Source: Thermothielavioides terrestris NRRL 8126
Lineage: Eukaryota > Ascomycota > Sordariomycetes > Sordariales > Chaetomiaceae
Length of the DNA stretch: 64,000 nt
NCBI RefSeq assembly: GCF_000226115.1
Contig: NC_016458.1
Coordinates: forward strand, 1,302,001 to 1,366,000
Direction of reading: 5' to 3'
Positions 19,799-34,349 of the stretch are shown piece by piece (position 1 is the first letter of the stretch; every line of letters begins with the position of its first letter). The position numbers were made by a program, and so were the translations under genes. The notes beneath the pieces were generated by a model that did not search any database, had not been told where the DNA came from, and was given only the letters and a program-made list of their open reading frames with translations.

Positions 19799-21142
19799 CT
19801 AGCTCGACAGATGGGCATACTCCTTGTTAAACGCGCGACCAATGACCATGCGGCGGACCTCGGACGTGCCCGCGCCGATCTCGTACAGCTTCGCGTCCCG
19901 CAGGATCCTCGACGCCGGCATCTCCTCCGTGTAGCCCATCCCGCCCAGCACCTGGATGCAGTCCAGCGCGCACTCGGTGGCGCGCTCGGCGGCGTAGAGG
20001 ATGGCGCCGGCGCAGTCCTGCGTGCGGATCAGGCCCTGCTCGTCGACCGCGCGGGCGGTCGCGTAGGTGTAGGCGCGCGACGCCTGCAGCTTGGTGTACA
20101 TGTCGGCCAGGCGGCCCTGGACGAACTGGAACTGGGCGATCGGGGTGCCGAACTGGCGGCGGGCGTGCGCGTACGGCAGCGCCACGTCGAGCGCGGCCTG
20201 CATCAGGCCGAGCGGGCCCGCGCTGAGCACCAGGCGCTCCAGGTCGAGCCCCTCCATCAGCACGCGCACGCCGCCGTTGACGGGGCCCAGCACGTTCTCG
20301 CGCGGCACGAACACGTCCTCGAAGACGAGCTCGCCCGTGTTGCTGCCGCGCATGCCCATCTTGTCGAGCTTGCGCAGGCAGGTGAAGCCCGGCGCGGACG
20401 TGTCCACGATGAAGGCCGTGATGCCCTTGGACCCGCCGTCGGGTATCGTCTTGGCGTAGACCACGATCACGTCGGCGTCGGGCCCGTTGGTGATCCACAT
20501 CTTGGACCCGTTCAGCAGGTAGCCGCCGTCGACGGCGGTGGCGCGCGTGCGCATGCTGACCACGTCGCTGCCGGAACCGGACTCGGACATGGCCAGGGCG
20601 CCGACCTTGCGGCCGGCGATGAGGTCGGGCAGGTACTTCTGCTTCTGGGCGGCCGTCCCGTTCAGCTGCAGCTGGTTGACGCACAGCTGCGAGTGGGCGG
20701 CGTAGCTGAGGGCGACGGACCCGCTCGCGCGCGACAGCTCCTCCATCACCACGCAGTGCGCCTGGTAGCCCATGGCGAGCCCGCCCACGTCCTCGTCGGC
20801 CGTGATGCCGAGCAGGCCGGCCTCGCCGAGCTTGGCCCACATGCCGGGCGGGAAGCTGTTGCTCTTGTCGGTCGCCGCGGCCACCTCCTCGGTCAGCTCG
20901 CGCCGGGTGAACTCCTGCACGCGCTCGCGCAGCTCGGCGAGGTCGGCCGGCGTGGGCGGCTCGAAACCTTTCGGGTGCTTGGACGAGGCATTGCGTTTTT
21001 GCTGTTGGAAGGGGATTGGGAGTGCTGATGCTCGGGATGGGGTTGCCCCGCTGCCAATGCCGAGATGCCCGCAGCGGGCCAGGCTTGCTCTGTTTGGCCT
21101 CGTCGCGCGCGCAAGCGCTCGTGTTATTGTCGAGCTTGACAT
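19799..21142 (-). CDS. IVD: Isovaleryl-CoA dehydrogenase, mitochondrial
   Basis: This FAD enzyme oxidises isovaleryl-CoA to 3-methylcrotonyl-CoA in leucine breakdown. It is one exon of 447 residues from the ATG at 21142; the frame stays open upstream, but only with a TTG. Residues 1 to about 53 ([20 protein letters not shown]...QQKRNASS) form a typical presequence. Acyl-CoA dehydrogenase signatures follow: [36 protein letters not shown], and [23 protein letters not shown] near the C-terminus. Glu302 in [17 protein letters not shown] is the catalytic base position specific to isovaleryl-CoA dehydrogenases (in most relatives the base lies elsewhere). It is divergent from the enzyme of the next step, MCC beta. 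Confidence 0.95.
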   Translation of the reverse strand: MSSSTITRALARATRPNRASLARCGHLGIGSGATPSRASALPIPFQQQKRNASSKHPKGFEPPTPADLAELRERVQEFTRRELTEEVAAATDKSNSFPPGMWAKLGEAGLLGITADEDVGGLAMGYQAHCVVMEELSRASGSVALSYAAHSQLCVNQLQLNGTAAQKQKYLPDLIAGRKVGALAMSESGSGSDVVSMRTRATAVDGGYLLNGSKMWITNGPDADVIVVYAKTIPDGGSKGITAFIVDTSAPGFTCLRKLDKMGMRGSNTGELVFEDVFVPRENVLGPVNGGVRVLMEGLDLERLVLSAGPLGLMQAALDVALPYAHARRQFGTPIAQFQFVQGRLADMYTKLQASRAYTYATARAVDEQGLIRTQDCAGAILYAAERATECALDCIQVLGGMGYTEEMPASRILRDAKLYEIGAGTSEVRRMVIGRAFNKEYAHLSS

Positions 21143-21531
21143 GCTGCGCAGGATGGATGAAGTAGCTGGAGAGTCTGGGAATTTGGCCTGCAAGAGAAGT
21201 GCACTTGGGTTCTTGCCAATGCCAATGGGTGGTTCGTTATCTCGTCCGTCTCTTTAAGCCGATGCTTCCCCTGTTTGGATGGCAGCCGAGGGCATGTGCC
21301 AGGGGCAGTCGGCTTTAACTATGACGCCGTTGGCCGCCCCAGGTGACAGGGGTTCGGCTTGCGCCGGTTTTCCTCGGGCCCCTGGAGTTTACCCCAGGTT
21401 TTTGGGGTTCAGACGTCAGCGTGCGTGCTGATCCGCTTTCCCGGAACTCTAAAACACCAGACGCCCTTTCCTCCTGATCTTTTCTCGCTGTACGGAAGTT
21501 GATGTCGCCGTGGGCCAATTGATTGTTTAGA
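21143..21531. promoter_or_regulatory. Bidirectional promoter of IVD and MCCB
   Basis: Only ~390 bases separate the two start codons. CCAAT occurs in tandem at 21216-21220 and 21222-21226, and again at 21515-21519. A GACGTCA (CRE-like) word lies near 21412-21418. CCAAT boxes are bound by the fungal HAP complex; their role here is inference. Confidence 0.65.
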
Positions 21532-23443
21532 ATGTCGATATTAACACCATGGAGGGAAATGCTGCTTTTCCCTCGGCAACTAAGCCGGCAGTGCATCCGC
21601 ACACGACCACTGCGGCCCCGCTGCCGTGACCCCGGCCACCCCGGCCTCCCTGGCTGCGCCGCTCGCCGGACGGTCGCGACGTTCAACGCTCCACACCACG
21701 CCAGCGCCATATCCGTCATCAAGAGCAATGTCGACCCCAGCTCGGACGAGTTCAAGGAGAACGAGCGGCTCATGGGCGAGGCCATGGCCCGCCTCGATGA
21801 GCTGACCCGCAGGGTACAGCAGGGCGGGCCCGCAAAAGCACGAGAGAAGCATCTGGCGCGCAAGAAGATGCTGCCGCGGGACCGCGTGACTGCCTTGATC
21901 GACCCGGGCACAACTTTTCTTGAGCTGTCGCCGCTAGCCGGCCACGAGCTGTACCCGGAGGCCGAGGTGCCTGCAGGCGGCATCATCACCGGCGTCGGTG
22001 TGGTCGAGGGCGTCACTTGCATGATTGTCGCCAACGACAGTACCGTCAAGGGCGGGACGTACTACCCCATCACGGTGAAGAAACACCTCAGGGCGCAGGC
22101 CGTCGCACAGGAGAACAAGCTCCCGTAGGTTGTTCCTCGCAAGCAACCGAAGAGATAAATAAGCCAAGAACCACAGCAGCTGATTCCTGGTTACGCAGCT
22201 GCATCTACCTAGTCGATTCGGGCGGTGCGAACCTGCCACACCAGGCCGACGTCTTCCCCGACCGCGAACACTTCGGCCGCATCTTCTTCAACCAGGCTCG
22301 CATGTCCGCTGCAGGGATACCGCAAATCTCGGTGGTTATGGGCCCCTGCACGGCCGGCGGCGCATACGTCCCCGCCATGAGTGACGAGAGCATCATTGTG
22401 CAGGAGCAGGGGCACATCTTCCTGGCCGGGCCGCCGCTTGTCAAGGCGGCCACCGGTGAGGTCGTCAGCCCCGAGGACCTTGGCGGCGGCAAGATGCATT
22501 CGTCCGTGTCGGGCGTGACAGACTACCTCGCGGTGGACGATGCGCACGCCATCGTGCTGGCGAGGCGGTCTATTAGCAATCTGAACTGGCCATCAGGCGC
22601 CGCCTCCTCAACCCCGGCCTTCTCGGAACCCCTCTACGATCCCTCGGAACTGCTCGGGATTGCCTCCACCAACCTCCGCAAGCCCCTGCCCATTCACGAG
22701 GTCATCGCCCGCATCGTCGACGGCTCCGCCTTCGCCGAGTTCAAGCGCGACTACGGCACGACGCTGGTGACGGGCTTCGCCAGCATCTACGGCCACCGCG
22801 TCGGCATCGTCGCGAACAACGGCATCCTCTTCAGCAGCTCGGCGCTCAAGGGCGCGCACTTCATCGAGCTCTGCGCCCAGCGCGGCATCCCGCTCGTCTT
22901 CCTGCAGAACATCAGCGGCTTCATGGTCGGCAGGGACGCCGAGCGCGAGGGCATCGCCAAGAACGGCGCGAAGCTGGTCACGGCCGTCGCCTGCGCCGAC
23001 GTGCCCAAGTTCACCGTCGTCGTCGGCGGCAGCTACGGCGCCGGCAACTACGGCATGTGCGGCCGCGCCTACTCGCCCCGCTTCCTCTGGATGTGGCCGA
23101 ACGCGCGCATCGGCGTCATGGGCGGCGAGCAGCTGGCCAGCGTCATGGAGACCGTCGGCCAGAAGGTCGACACCGGCCTGAAGGAGCGGATTGAGCGCGA
23201 GAGCGACGCCGTGTTCTCTTCGGCCCGCCTGTGGGTGAGTGATCCTCCCATTCCTGGACCACCCGTTTGACTTCGTTTGTTACGTTCATGGGGTTTCTGA
23301 TCTGACGTTGCTTGTGCCAGGACGATGGGGTTATCCCGCCAGCACAGACGCGGCAGTACCTGGGTCTCGGCCTCAACGCGGCGTTGGGCGGCCGGAATGC
23401 CGTTGCCCCTGGGCAGACCAAGTTTGGCGTTTTCAGGATGTAA
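21532..23443 (+). CDS. mccB: 3-Methylcrotonyl-CoA carboxylase beta (non-biotin) subunit, mitochondrial
   Basis: The carboxyltransferase subunit of the biotin enzyme that converts 3-methylcrotonyl-CoA to 3-methylglutaconyl-CoA in leucine catabolism. Three exons: 21532-22124, 22199-23234 and 23321-23443. Introns are 74 and 86 nt, GT-AG, and the joins keep frame ([20 protein letters not shown] and [18 protein letters not shown]). The product is 583 residues. An Arg-rich N-terminus of about 45 residues is presequence-like; an in-frame ATG at 21559 is an alternative start. Carboxyltransferase motifs include [32 protein letters not shown] and [20 protein letters not shown]. The end, [17 protein letters not shown], is typical. 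The biotin-carrying alpha subunit is not in the window. Confidence 0.95.
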
Positions 23444-24282
23444 AACATAGAGAGCGTGTGTATGCATTTCCTTCTCGAGGAATCGCTTGGAGTGTCGCTT
23501 CGCATCGTAGAATGCCCATGTCACGTATTCATCTCCGTGGCCCTCTTGAAACCATGCCTTTTCTACGACGTACTTGGACGGTCCTCAGCGGCGCCTCCGG
23601 TAACTTCTCCGAGTGGAGATAATTACTGTAGCGCTGGATGCGGGCTAATCGGTTCGGGTTGAAAGCGGCCGAAAGATAACGCGATGTGAGGCTCCATAAT
23701 GCACTTCTTCCCTTACACAAGCAATTGATTCCGGGGGTCTTCCGGAGCTGGTCTAGCCTTGAATCTGCGGTCATCTCGCTGCAGGGAAAAGCAGGGTCAG
23801 CAGGAGTCCGGAGATGTCCAATACCAGAGTACCTCCACCATTTTTTTTTTTTTTTTTTTTTTTGATGAAATTCTTCTCAGCGGATAAGCTGCAGTTGTCC
23901 TCATGACAAGTCGGCGGGGCGTGATAGCATGGAAGACCCCATTCCTTCCTCCACTAAACCTCTGTTGAACATCTCCATCCCACCAGACCATTTTATCCAG
24001 AGTCTGGCCTTCGACAGCGTGCAGATCAAACCCCATTTCATCCCTGCCTGCCCCGCAGCGTATTGGGTCTAGATCAGACGAACCACAGCACAGGCATCAT
24101 CAGCCTCCGAGCCGCCGCTCGTGTATAACTAAACTACCCCGCCTCCGGAGATGGTTCGTATTGATTCATCATACAGTCAACAACGGGGCGAACTGAGCCT
24201 TCCGGTCGAAACCCTGTCTCAGAACTTCCACCGTCCGGTGCCGTGACACAACTTCGGGCAGACACAAGCTCAATCCTCTGCC
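23444..24282. other. Intergenic region between MCCB and the SDR gene
   Basis: No gene supported. It holds the MCCB 3' UTR and the promoter of the plus-strand SDR gene. A homopolymer of 23 T lies at 23841-23863. Confidence 0.55.
23841..23863 (+). repeat. Poly(T) tract, 23 bases
   Basis: An uninterrupted run of T about 420 bases upstream of the SDR start codon. Poly(dT) tracts of this length can exclude nucleosomes; it may equally be a slippage product. Confidence 0.9.
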
Positions 24283-25965
<1,683 letters not shown>

Positions 25966-28900
25966 ACTGACTGCCTGTGGCCGGGTGGTCAGGAGGGGAG
26001 AGTGGGAGCGGGACGTTGCGTCCCGAGGCAGGCGGCAGCAGGCAGGTGAAGGAGCAAGGGATGGTTAGCCAGCCGCATGCTCATGTGCTGGAGAGCAGTG
26101 GCATAATCTGGCACCGTGGTCGTGGCTCGGCCCGAAATAGAGGATCAAGGTGAGACACAGTCTATGCCTCGTTCACCCCTTGCCATGCCGAACCATTTCC
26201 TCCCTGTTTATGTGCGTCGTTCTCCTGGCTTGCCCGGCGCACAACGTCGAGCTATGGACGCGTGCCCAGACCAGCCCACCTACGCTGGCTGTGTAACCAA
26301 CCCACCGGAGCAAGTGGCGTTTACGAGCCGCCCGCCCAGCGCATTTAATCGAAAAGACATCCAGATTACGGCACCCTCGTGCAGCCGCCACCACGCCCAT
26401 CACCCGGGGCTTGCAAGCTCCTGCCGCCTATCACACTTCACACTCCCCATCCCAACTCTGAGCTCCCCTCTCCCTCCCTCCCTTCCGCACCTCCGGGTCC
26501 GGAACCTCAGCCCCTCCCTCGGACCTCAAGTGCCGACACCGACGGTGTGGTTCTCACATCTGAGCGCCCTCCTCAGTTGTGACTTATGAGCTGTCACCTC
26601 GCAGCGAACCAGAACCCACAGCGAAAGCCAGCGACGGCGCGTCCTACCTGCCCAGCCGCAACGAATCAGATAACGTTCATTACCATAACAGGGAGAATGT
26701 AAGGCCGGGAAAGGCGATTCGCCTGCAGGGCCGCGCCGCGCCGCGCCAGCCGCGCGCCGGCTGGATCGGTCCATTCCCTCCCGTCCATCTGACCCAGGAC
26801 GGGGAAATACCACGCGTGATGGGTGAAGCACATGTAGCACATGCACAGCGCAGCACAGCTCCACCAGGGGGTCTCATCTCAGCCGTTCAGGGTGAGGGGA
26901 GTTGTGAGTCGTGGACGGAGTTCGGCACCTTCCTTACATACCTATTTACTGCCAAGTGCTGTGAGAGGTTGGTTTACGGGGTAGCTGTTGTGTATGAGCG
27001 GTGAGGGCGCGGGAAGACCGCTCTTTGGCTGCGGGCCGCAGCGGCTGGTCGGTAGCTACCCTAGCCTACCTAGCTGCCAACCCTCTTTTTGTCGGTGACG
27101 GTCGTCCAGTGATAACGGGATTCCTGTGGTAGGCTGCTCCCCTCGCTGCTGGGAGAGTACCACAAGCCCTTCCCGGGGCATGGACAACACAGGGCAGGGC
27201 GGTGACACAGAGGATCAGGCTTTGGGAAGGATCTGTGACTCAGGTAGTCCCTCACCGGTGTACCACCGGAACTGCTCATATTGTACACCGCTGAGTGCGG
27301 AATCTGGCGACAGAGGTCGTGGTACCCTTCAAGTGCCACTGCCGAGTCTCCTGGTGTAGCTGGGATCCGTTCCGGACAGATGATGCAGAGGCTGTCATGG
27401 TGGCTGCGGTTGCGATACGGTGCAAGTCGCCGAAGTGGCAGGTCTCTGTCGAGGTCACAACGACCCAGATATCCGGGAAGCTGTGTGGTGATGTCTCCGA
27501 CCCTTCTGTGCATCAAGCCCAGTTGTCCCTCAGTGGAGCCAATGGCTTGCCCAAGTCCACGCAGCAGCGAGTTAGTGGTACGGAACGCCAGCCAGCGGGC
27601 TAACTTCCGCTAATGCCCCAGGTTGGACGACGACTTGGTGCTCCTCCGCTGACCGACAGATCAGGCGACCGAACGGTATGCAGACGGTGAAACCTCGCTC
27701 ACGGCGCTTGTCTCCAGTTCCCCCGCACGGGACGGGAGGTGGTCCACGTTGTTGGGGCATCCCTGCACGCTGCTGGCGGCTCTTATGTACTGTGGTAGAA
27801 TACATTGCCATCTTCAGCTTGTGGGGCAGCGGCAGCGGATTTTGGCGGGAACGCTGGTGGCCCGAGTTTAGCCGGGCAGGGCACGTGTCATTAATTGCAC
27901 AGAGCTTGTAACGAGGAAATGGAAAACTGATGCGAGTTTGCTCCCGGCCACCTGAATTGGGAGAGGTTTGTGAGGATTGCGAGGTTTGTTGACCGGTCCC
28001 TCACCGCCGCTGAGGCCGTTACGTTACGCACACTAACTCGTGAACTGCATACAGGGATTAGAGAGTCCATGTATGTAACAGAAGCCCGCCCGGCAGCCAG
28101 CCCTGTCAGGGCTGCTGGCCAGTGGCGGGGCTCTCCGTCAGTGTTCGGCTGCAAAGTGAAATGCAGGCCTGGCAGGGCGTGGGGGACCGGGGCTGCCTGT
28201 GACACAAGACTTTACGTTCAGTTAGCCCATTGGAAGCAATGCTCGGTGATGACGCTGGTGCTGGTGTGCAAAGTGTGACATTTCAGGGACTTCTCGAAAA
28301 GGCGCCATCGGCCCGGCCCCCGCCATGGGGTGACACTTGAAATCAGCTGAACTCGTGGTAAGGCAAATAGCCGGTTGCACGTCTGCAGCGGGCAGGGATG
28401 CTCAGAGCTTCTTGGAAGCCTGAAGGCGGGACGGGACTTCGATCAGCGAACGGCCGCGGAGCATTGGAGAGGCTCCGCGCGGGTGACACCCTCTGAGCCG
28501 TCCCACGTGCCTCGATCTCTTTGTCAGGTGACTGTCGCCATTTGAATCGCCGTGCGGAGATGGGGCAGGTCCCGTGGTGTTGTGGCAAGCACAGATCACG
28601 CTGCTCCCAGAGCCAATGCCCGTGCCAACCTGGAACGCGCAAGCGGATCCAACGACCGCTGCGATGGCGCGCACGCGGTTCGTCCGAAGCTCTTGTCCTC
28701 CGCTCAGGAGTCATCCAGCCGTTGGTATCAGCTGCAGCATCCGAGGAACCGGCCTGCTCGGCGGAACCTGTCGGCGGCACCTGCGCAATCCTGCCGCGTT
28801 GGGCGCGCGAGAAAAACGGAGACGGAGGAACGATATCATGGGCAATTCGCAGGAATCTCTCTGCCTGGAGCAGCACGCCTGGTAACTCAACCACAGAGCC

Positions 28901-30272
28901 CTAGGCATCCGAGACACCCCAGAAACACGGACGTTTGAACGTCAATAACGCTAATTTGAAGAGCTTTCCTACCTATCCACCCCGGCCCCTGTTCGGTAAC
29001 CTAAGCTATTGCCAGTCACCAGTCACAGCAGCCAGGAAGGAGGAAGGTGCGGCCCTGGACGCTCACCTTCGGACCTTCCCGATCGCCCAGGCAGCCGACG
29101 GAGGAAGATCAAAATTGCAGTTGCCAAATTTTGCCCTTCCTCTCTTGCCGCTATATCTCTCTCTCTCACGCGCGTTCTGAGTTCCACCTCAGCTCCTGGG
29201 CCTCGGGGACGACTTGAATCGACCTTGACCAATCTGTTGGTTTTGTGTTGTTGCTTTTCTGCGCCGAGGCGCCCATGAACAACGGGTACTCCGTCCGAAA
29301 AGTGCATACAGACGGAATACAAACCAGCCCGAACCCAGCTCCTTCTGGTCGCTCTCGAATCGCAAAGTTGCAGCACCACAATCCGATTATCCGTGCACAA
29401 TACTAACGGACACCCATATCCCGGCGTTTATTTTGCACACTCTGGCCCCGGGATCGTGGGCTGATCCGGGGCCAACAGCAGAGCAGGATTTCAAGGGAGA
29501 AGAAGCCTTGAGAGGGCAGCTCACCGCTTGCCCCTGCCCAAAGGCCTGTGGCCTCGACGTGTGAGTGCTGAATGGAATTGCCTTGCCTTGCTTGCCCTAC
29601 ACAAAATCTCCATCCCTCCGTCAAACCTCAGCCACACACAAGATACACATAATGGTATGTACACTACGTGGAAAATGTGCTGCACTGGTCTTTGTGTGGC
29701 GCCGTGAGTGCGCAAAGAAGCAAGTCGAGAGAGTTTCATGGATATGCGCCATGTGCGCCCCGTCTCAGCCGCTCGTTCTCAGTTCACTGCTTGGAACTCA
29801 GCTTCACCCTCCACAACACTCTTGTCAAGTCCCCTGCCAGCACCTGCCAGGTTCTGTTCTGGCAAAGACCGTTCTGGCAAAGACGGCTCCTCCCGTGATT
29901 TGCTTGACGTGGTCGGCCCCGCCGACAGTCTACCGACCTTCACACCGATTCTCCCTCAAGCTAAGGGCAGCCGACCCTCTATTCCATTCACACTACACCG
30001 AAATTAGTTATATTCGATTTCATTGGCACCGCTCTTCGGAGCGAGCGCAGTGCGTCTGGGCACAACTGGGTCTGACAGTCATAGTTTTTAGGAGCACACC
30101 AACCGATTGCTGTCGTCTCAAGCAGCTCTTGGGCGTTCCCTCAGTCTGGAAACAACTCGACTGAACTGCTCGCTTGCCCTTTCCAAGCCATGGGCCCCAG
30201 GCATCCGCGAGGTGCCTGCAACTTTCTGCCCACTCGCCACCGTTCGCCATCTCACCGTTTGTTGCTCTCAAA
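25966..30272. other. Gene-free stretch of about 4.3 kb upstream of the DUF1752 gene
   Basis: I find no supported protein gene, tRNA or transposon. Several 100-200-codon open frames exist on both strands in overlapping frames but have no recognisable motif. The right end should include the promoter and perhaps a long 5' leader of the gene starting at 30273. A GC-rich CGCCGCGCCGCGCC patch is near 26730-26745. Confidence 0.5.
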
Positions 30273-32024
30273 ATGAACGCGGCAATGCCCATGGGGTTCT
30301 TTGCGAACACCCAAGAGATCTACGATGAGGTGGCAAGTTACCCAGTGGTCCCTCCTGAGAAGATCAAGGAGTACTGGAATGGTAGTTGGAGCATCCCATA
30401 TCCCAGTACCCCACCAAGCATTGACTGACATCCACCTGCCAGCTTATACCACCACGTTCCGGAGGCTTTTCGATCCCAGCGCTTTCCGTTTGGAATACTT
30501 CTGGTGGCATGTCTGGGGGAGCGACCGACTACGAAACCTGAGCGGCCCAGCATTGGCCAGGCTCTTCAGGGAGTTTTCGAATGGCCCGACTTTTGTCCCG
30601 CTCCCCTCCCCTGCCAGCCGCAACGCTGCCCAACTGGTAAGCTGTATTCACGAGATTCGTGGGCTTTCTTTCGGACGCTGATTGACTCCGAGGCACATGG
30701 TGCGGCTGCGACCCAAATGACTGGACACGAGCCCGAAGCGGGTCCAGCCCGAAGTGTTCAGTCAGGCCAAGGATCGGCACCCGGAGAGGGCAAAAAGGAG
30801 CCTACCCCTTCGTCTTCCAGACCGCCTCCGCCGCACCCTATTCTGAAAAAGGCCAGGGGGCCGTCTACATCTGGTAGGCGACCCACTGCACGATTCTTAT
30901 CGCCACCAGCCTCCGGGGACGAAGCGGTGCATGATGACGAAGCGGCATCGACCAGCACCGCGGCGGCCGCGTCAGAGATGTCCTCCCCGCCCCTCCCCTC
31001 GTCATCGAAGCAAGAGCAGATCGTTGCTCCTACAACGGCACCGCCTGCAACGAGCTCAACTGCCTTACCGCCTGAAGCTCAGTCAGTGGCCTCTCCAACA
31101 ACAGGGTCGGCTGTATCTGAGGGGACAATGCGACCGCCTGCCCTTATTTCATCATCCAGAGGCGAGAAATCGGCAGGTAATAATAGCAGGAAGGTTGTGG
31201 CTGTTGCTGCAGCATCGAGAAGGAAGCCGGTGATGATGGCCCGAAGGCCAAGCTCGCACTCGTCTGACGGATCTGATACTGGTCTGCGGGTGCCTGGGTT
31301 TTATACGGCTTCTAAACGTTCCGTCTCAAGGCCGTCAGCCCCAACTCCCTCACAGCTGTTGGGTGAGAGCTCCTTGTCATCGCAGTCGAGCGAACCTGGA
31401 ATCAGCGCCAAGGCCGCTGGGAAGCGCCCAGAAATGGCACCAACAAGCAAATTGCCCGACCCTGGAAGCAACCCCTCTCAGCTCAACAGCCGCGTTGGTC
31501 AGGTCGACGGGACACAGCAGCAAGCGCAACCCATCGGGCCACAGCGGCGATCGACGTGGGATGTGAGGGACAGTGTTGCATCCCAGGGGACAAGGCTCCA
31601 GCTTGCTGCGCCTGTGTCCGTTGCCTCGCCGATTGCAGGATTCGTGGCAGGCCAGGCAATAAGACCTGAAACACCCCCGATGTTGCTGCCTTCCCGTGTT
31701 AACCCTGCTGAAGGCCCCCGTCGACTTCGAGAACCCAGCGCGGTGCTTCTCCCCTCGCAAGCCACGAGCAGTGTTGCAACGTCCACTACGACAGCTCGTG
31801 GCCAGTTCGGCTCTGAGATAGTCACAACACAGCCCATCGTCCCTGAGAGCCGGGACATACCGGATCAGGGATCGTTCGGCCCCCGGTTGGTTCCTTCAGT
31901 TCTCGACAAGAGATTCAAGCCGACACCCCCAAATCCGGCACCACCTATCCCCTTCGGGCGGTCACGGAGTGAGCTCACTTTGCTCTTGGAACGCGGAAAG
32001 CCAAAGAAGAATGAAGGCACTTAG
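30273..32024 (+). CDS. DUF1752 (AreA/Reg1-type N-terminal domain) protein
   Basis: Three exons: 30273-30381, 30443-30636 and 30693-32024, with introns of 61 and 56 nt; 544 residues. The conserved domain is formed only after splicing (about residues 18-83): YPVVPPEKIKEYWN joined to AYTTTFRRLFDPSAFRLEYF, then WWHVWGSDR, SGPALARLFREFSNGPTF. This is PF08550, present in the N-terminal region of the nitrogen regulator AreA and in the yeast PP1 regulator Reg1. The remainder is disordered and Ser/Pro-rich, with a basic island HPILKKARGPSTSG followed by PTARFLSPP. There is no GATA zinc finger, so it is not AreA itself. A role in metabolic or phosphatase regulation is inference only. The intron 2 acceptor is GAG rather than the usual CAG/TAG. 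Confidence 0.85.
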
Positions 32025-34349
32025 AAGGATGCTTTTTCACTGCGGCCCACCCCACAAGATCCGCAAGAGGACTGACGACTTGACATGCACCGCCCTGGAC
32101 GACGGACGAGGGAGTGAATCCCGATATTCTCGCTCGTCAGTCCAAAGACATGTGAGGGGTGCGAATGATATCTTCTGCAGTCCTCCCTTTTAGGAGTTGC
32201 TAACCCTTGCTGAACCGTTTCCTCTTCCCATACATGCATAGCATAGGCGTTGAGGGACCAGACGAATCAATGCTCACGGGCGTCTCTCTATTGCGGTGGG
32301 TTCACGAGTCTTATTCCAGTCTTGTTTCTTAGACATAGGCCCGCAGTCACTGGCCATGCTGCGAGTCATGAACCAAGACTGAACAACACCTGCTGTATTC
32401 TTGCCTTAACCGAAGAATGATTGCACCCGAAAGTGATGCACCCACCCTCGGTTCTTTCAACAGTGCTGTAAAGTGATGCCTCTTGCACCTCATACCCTGT
32501 CAACAAGACCCTCCTGCCAAAAGCGTATGTGTGCCCCGAAGTCATCCCCGTCCCAAACAGGAAGTCCAGCTAAGCATACCCGGCTCTGGGGAGACTATTG
32601 CACACCACTACTGTCGGGCTTCTTCTTCGTGTGCCATGTATGGCGGCGAGCGTGGAAGAGCATGCCCCATGCCTGCACGACATGGGGTGTGGTGTCAAAC
32701 CATGTGTTGTTGGTTTGGTGAACAGTGTATGTACGTGCTACGAGCATGCGTGCAGTGTAGAGTAAGTCATGTAGATATCATCCACGCGGAATTATCCGCA
32801 CTTCATGTGTAAATGATACCGGCCGCACTTGCCCAGTAGGGGGTGTAGAGCGGCCCCTGGAGGGAATAGGTGGGTGTGGTGAAGGTGGTAGTGATGGAGG
32901 AGTGTGTGATGATGATGGATACGGATAAGTCCGGTGAAGGAGTGTGATGAATTGTGTATTGGTAATGGTGGATGTTTGTGGCGGAGGTGTGTGATTGTGT
33001 GATGTGTGGTCTGAGTGGTGTGCTCAAGTGTGTGTGTTGGTGTGGTGTGGGTGTGGGTGGCCCCCCGCGCGCCCCCTGCTTGTCTGCTTGCACATCCCAC
33101 GGCCGAGGGATGCTCGATGTCGAGTTCCTGAGACAAGCCATGAAAGAATATTCTTGTGGTTTGTCATCACGATGTCCGCGTTCCCGGTTAGGGTTGGGGC
33201 TTGCAGCTGGTTGATGCCACGCGCCTTCTGGCCACCGTCTTTTCTGAATGTACTCTACCTAGTACGTGATCTACCTGCAGCTTTGCTTGCCTGCTTGTCT
33301 CTCTCTCTTTTGCTTGATTACTCCTCGCCATGGCCTTGGCTGATAGAGGCGCAATGACTGGGAAGTGTTGGTGGGATTTACATGGTAGGGGAGATGTGAG
33401 GCTGGCTCGGTTTCGGTGTTGCGATTGGGGGGATTGCAAGTGGGATGGGAGTGTTGTTCATTGTATTGTTTTTGATAGTAGAAGAGAGGTTGACAGGTCG
33501 CGATGTAACTCTGTCCAGCTTGCCGATCTGTAGATGGAGCGTAACGTTGAATCAAGCTGGGTCCGCCTGGTGGCGGCGAAGGACATTGCTTGGCCAACAT
33601 GTGACTTGAACAATGTGCGGGATGCTTGCTGCTGGCAATACGCTTGAGGCTTGGTGGAGATGGAAGGGTACGCCAGCCGCAAGACAGGGCCGAGAATATC
33701 TTAACAATGAACAGCGCTTCACCTACAATTAAGGAGGTGCTGCTTAACTTCGTCACCAGGGTGCTACTCAAATCATGCACATGATCTTATTTGCCTGGCT
33801 CCTCTGTCAGAATTATGCTCTCACCCCATAGAGCACTTGGGGTGACATACATCGAACTTGGACAACCCGCCGGGCGACACATCAACGGCGGTGATGTACA
33901 TACAGTCTCAGATCAAAACTCCCAAGTCCTGCCCCTTGTCTATGCCTCATGTGTGTGCCCATCCCATCCCTGCGTGACGCCGAGTCCTGTTTACATGGCA
34001 CCCAGCGTACATACAACATCGGAACAGTTTGATCCACCGATACAAAAGAAACGCCGACTTGCTTCCCACGCCAGGGTATATATCCGCGCGTCCAATGATT
34101 GCTTGCTTGCTCGCTTGCTTCCTTGCTCGCTTGCTTGCCTGCCACTTCAACCTGCTTTGCATTGCTGCCTGTCCGTTCCGTATGGCCCGAATCCCAATCC
34201 CGCAACCCATCGCCGCAGTCATGCCTCATATGCTTCTGTCATCTTGCTCGCCATGATTCTTTCGCCGTATAACCCATGCCACCAATACCGCAATCCATCA
34301 AACGCCCAACTATTAGTTAGATACCTTCCACCCCCCCAGTCCCACCCCA
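32025..34349. other. Convergent intergenic stretch of about 2.3 kb
   Basis: No gene supported between two facing 3' ends. It includes a TG-rich low-complexity segment near 32860-33060 and a GCTT/GCTC microsatellite at 34101-34142. Confidence 0.5.
34101..34142. repeat. GCTT-type microsatellite
   Basis: About ten imperfect tetranucleotide units alternating GCTT, GCTC and CCTT. It lies about 200 bases past the stop codon of the minus-strand gene at 34350. Confidence 0.75.

Noticed and set aside
19811..21028. 405-codon frame antisense to isovaleryl-CoA dehydrogenase
   Set aside because: It is a shadow of the conserved dehydrogenase; its His/Ala/Val/Gly-rich text has no family resemblance.
29565..30164. 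199-codon frame just before the DUF1752 gene
   Set aside because: No protein motif and overlapping frames of similar length; more likely leader or promoter sequence.
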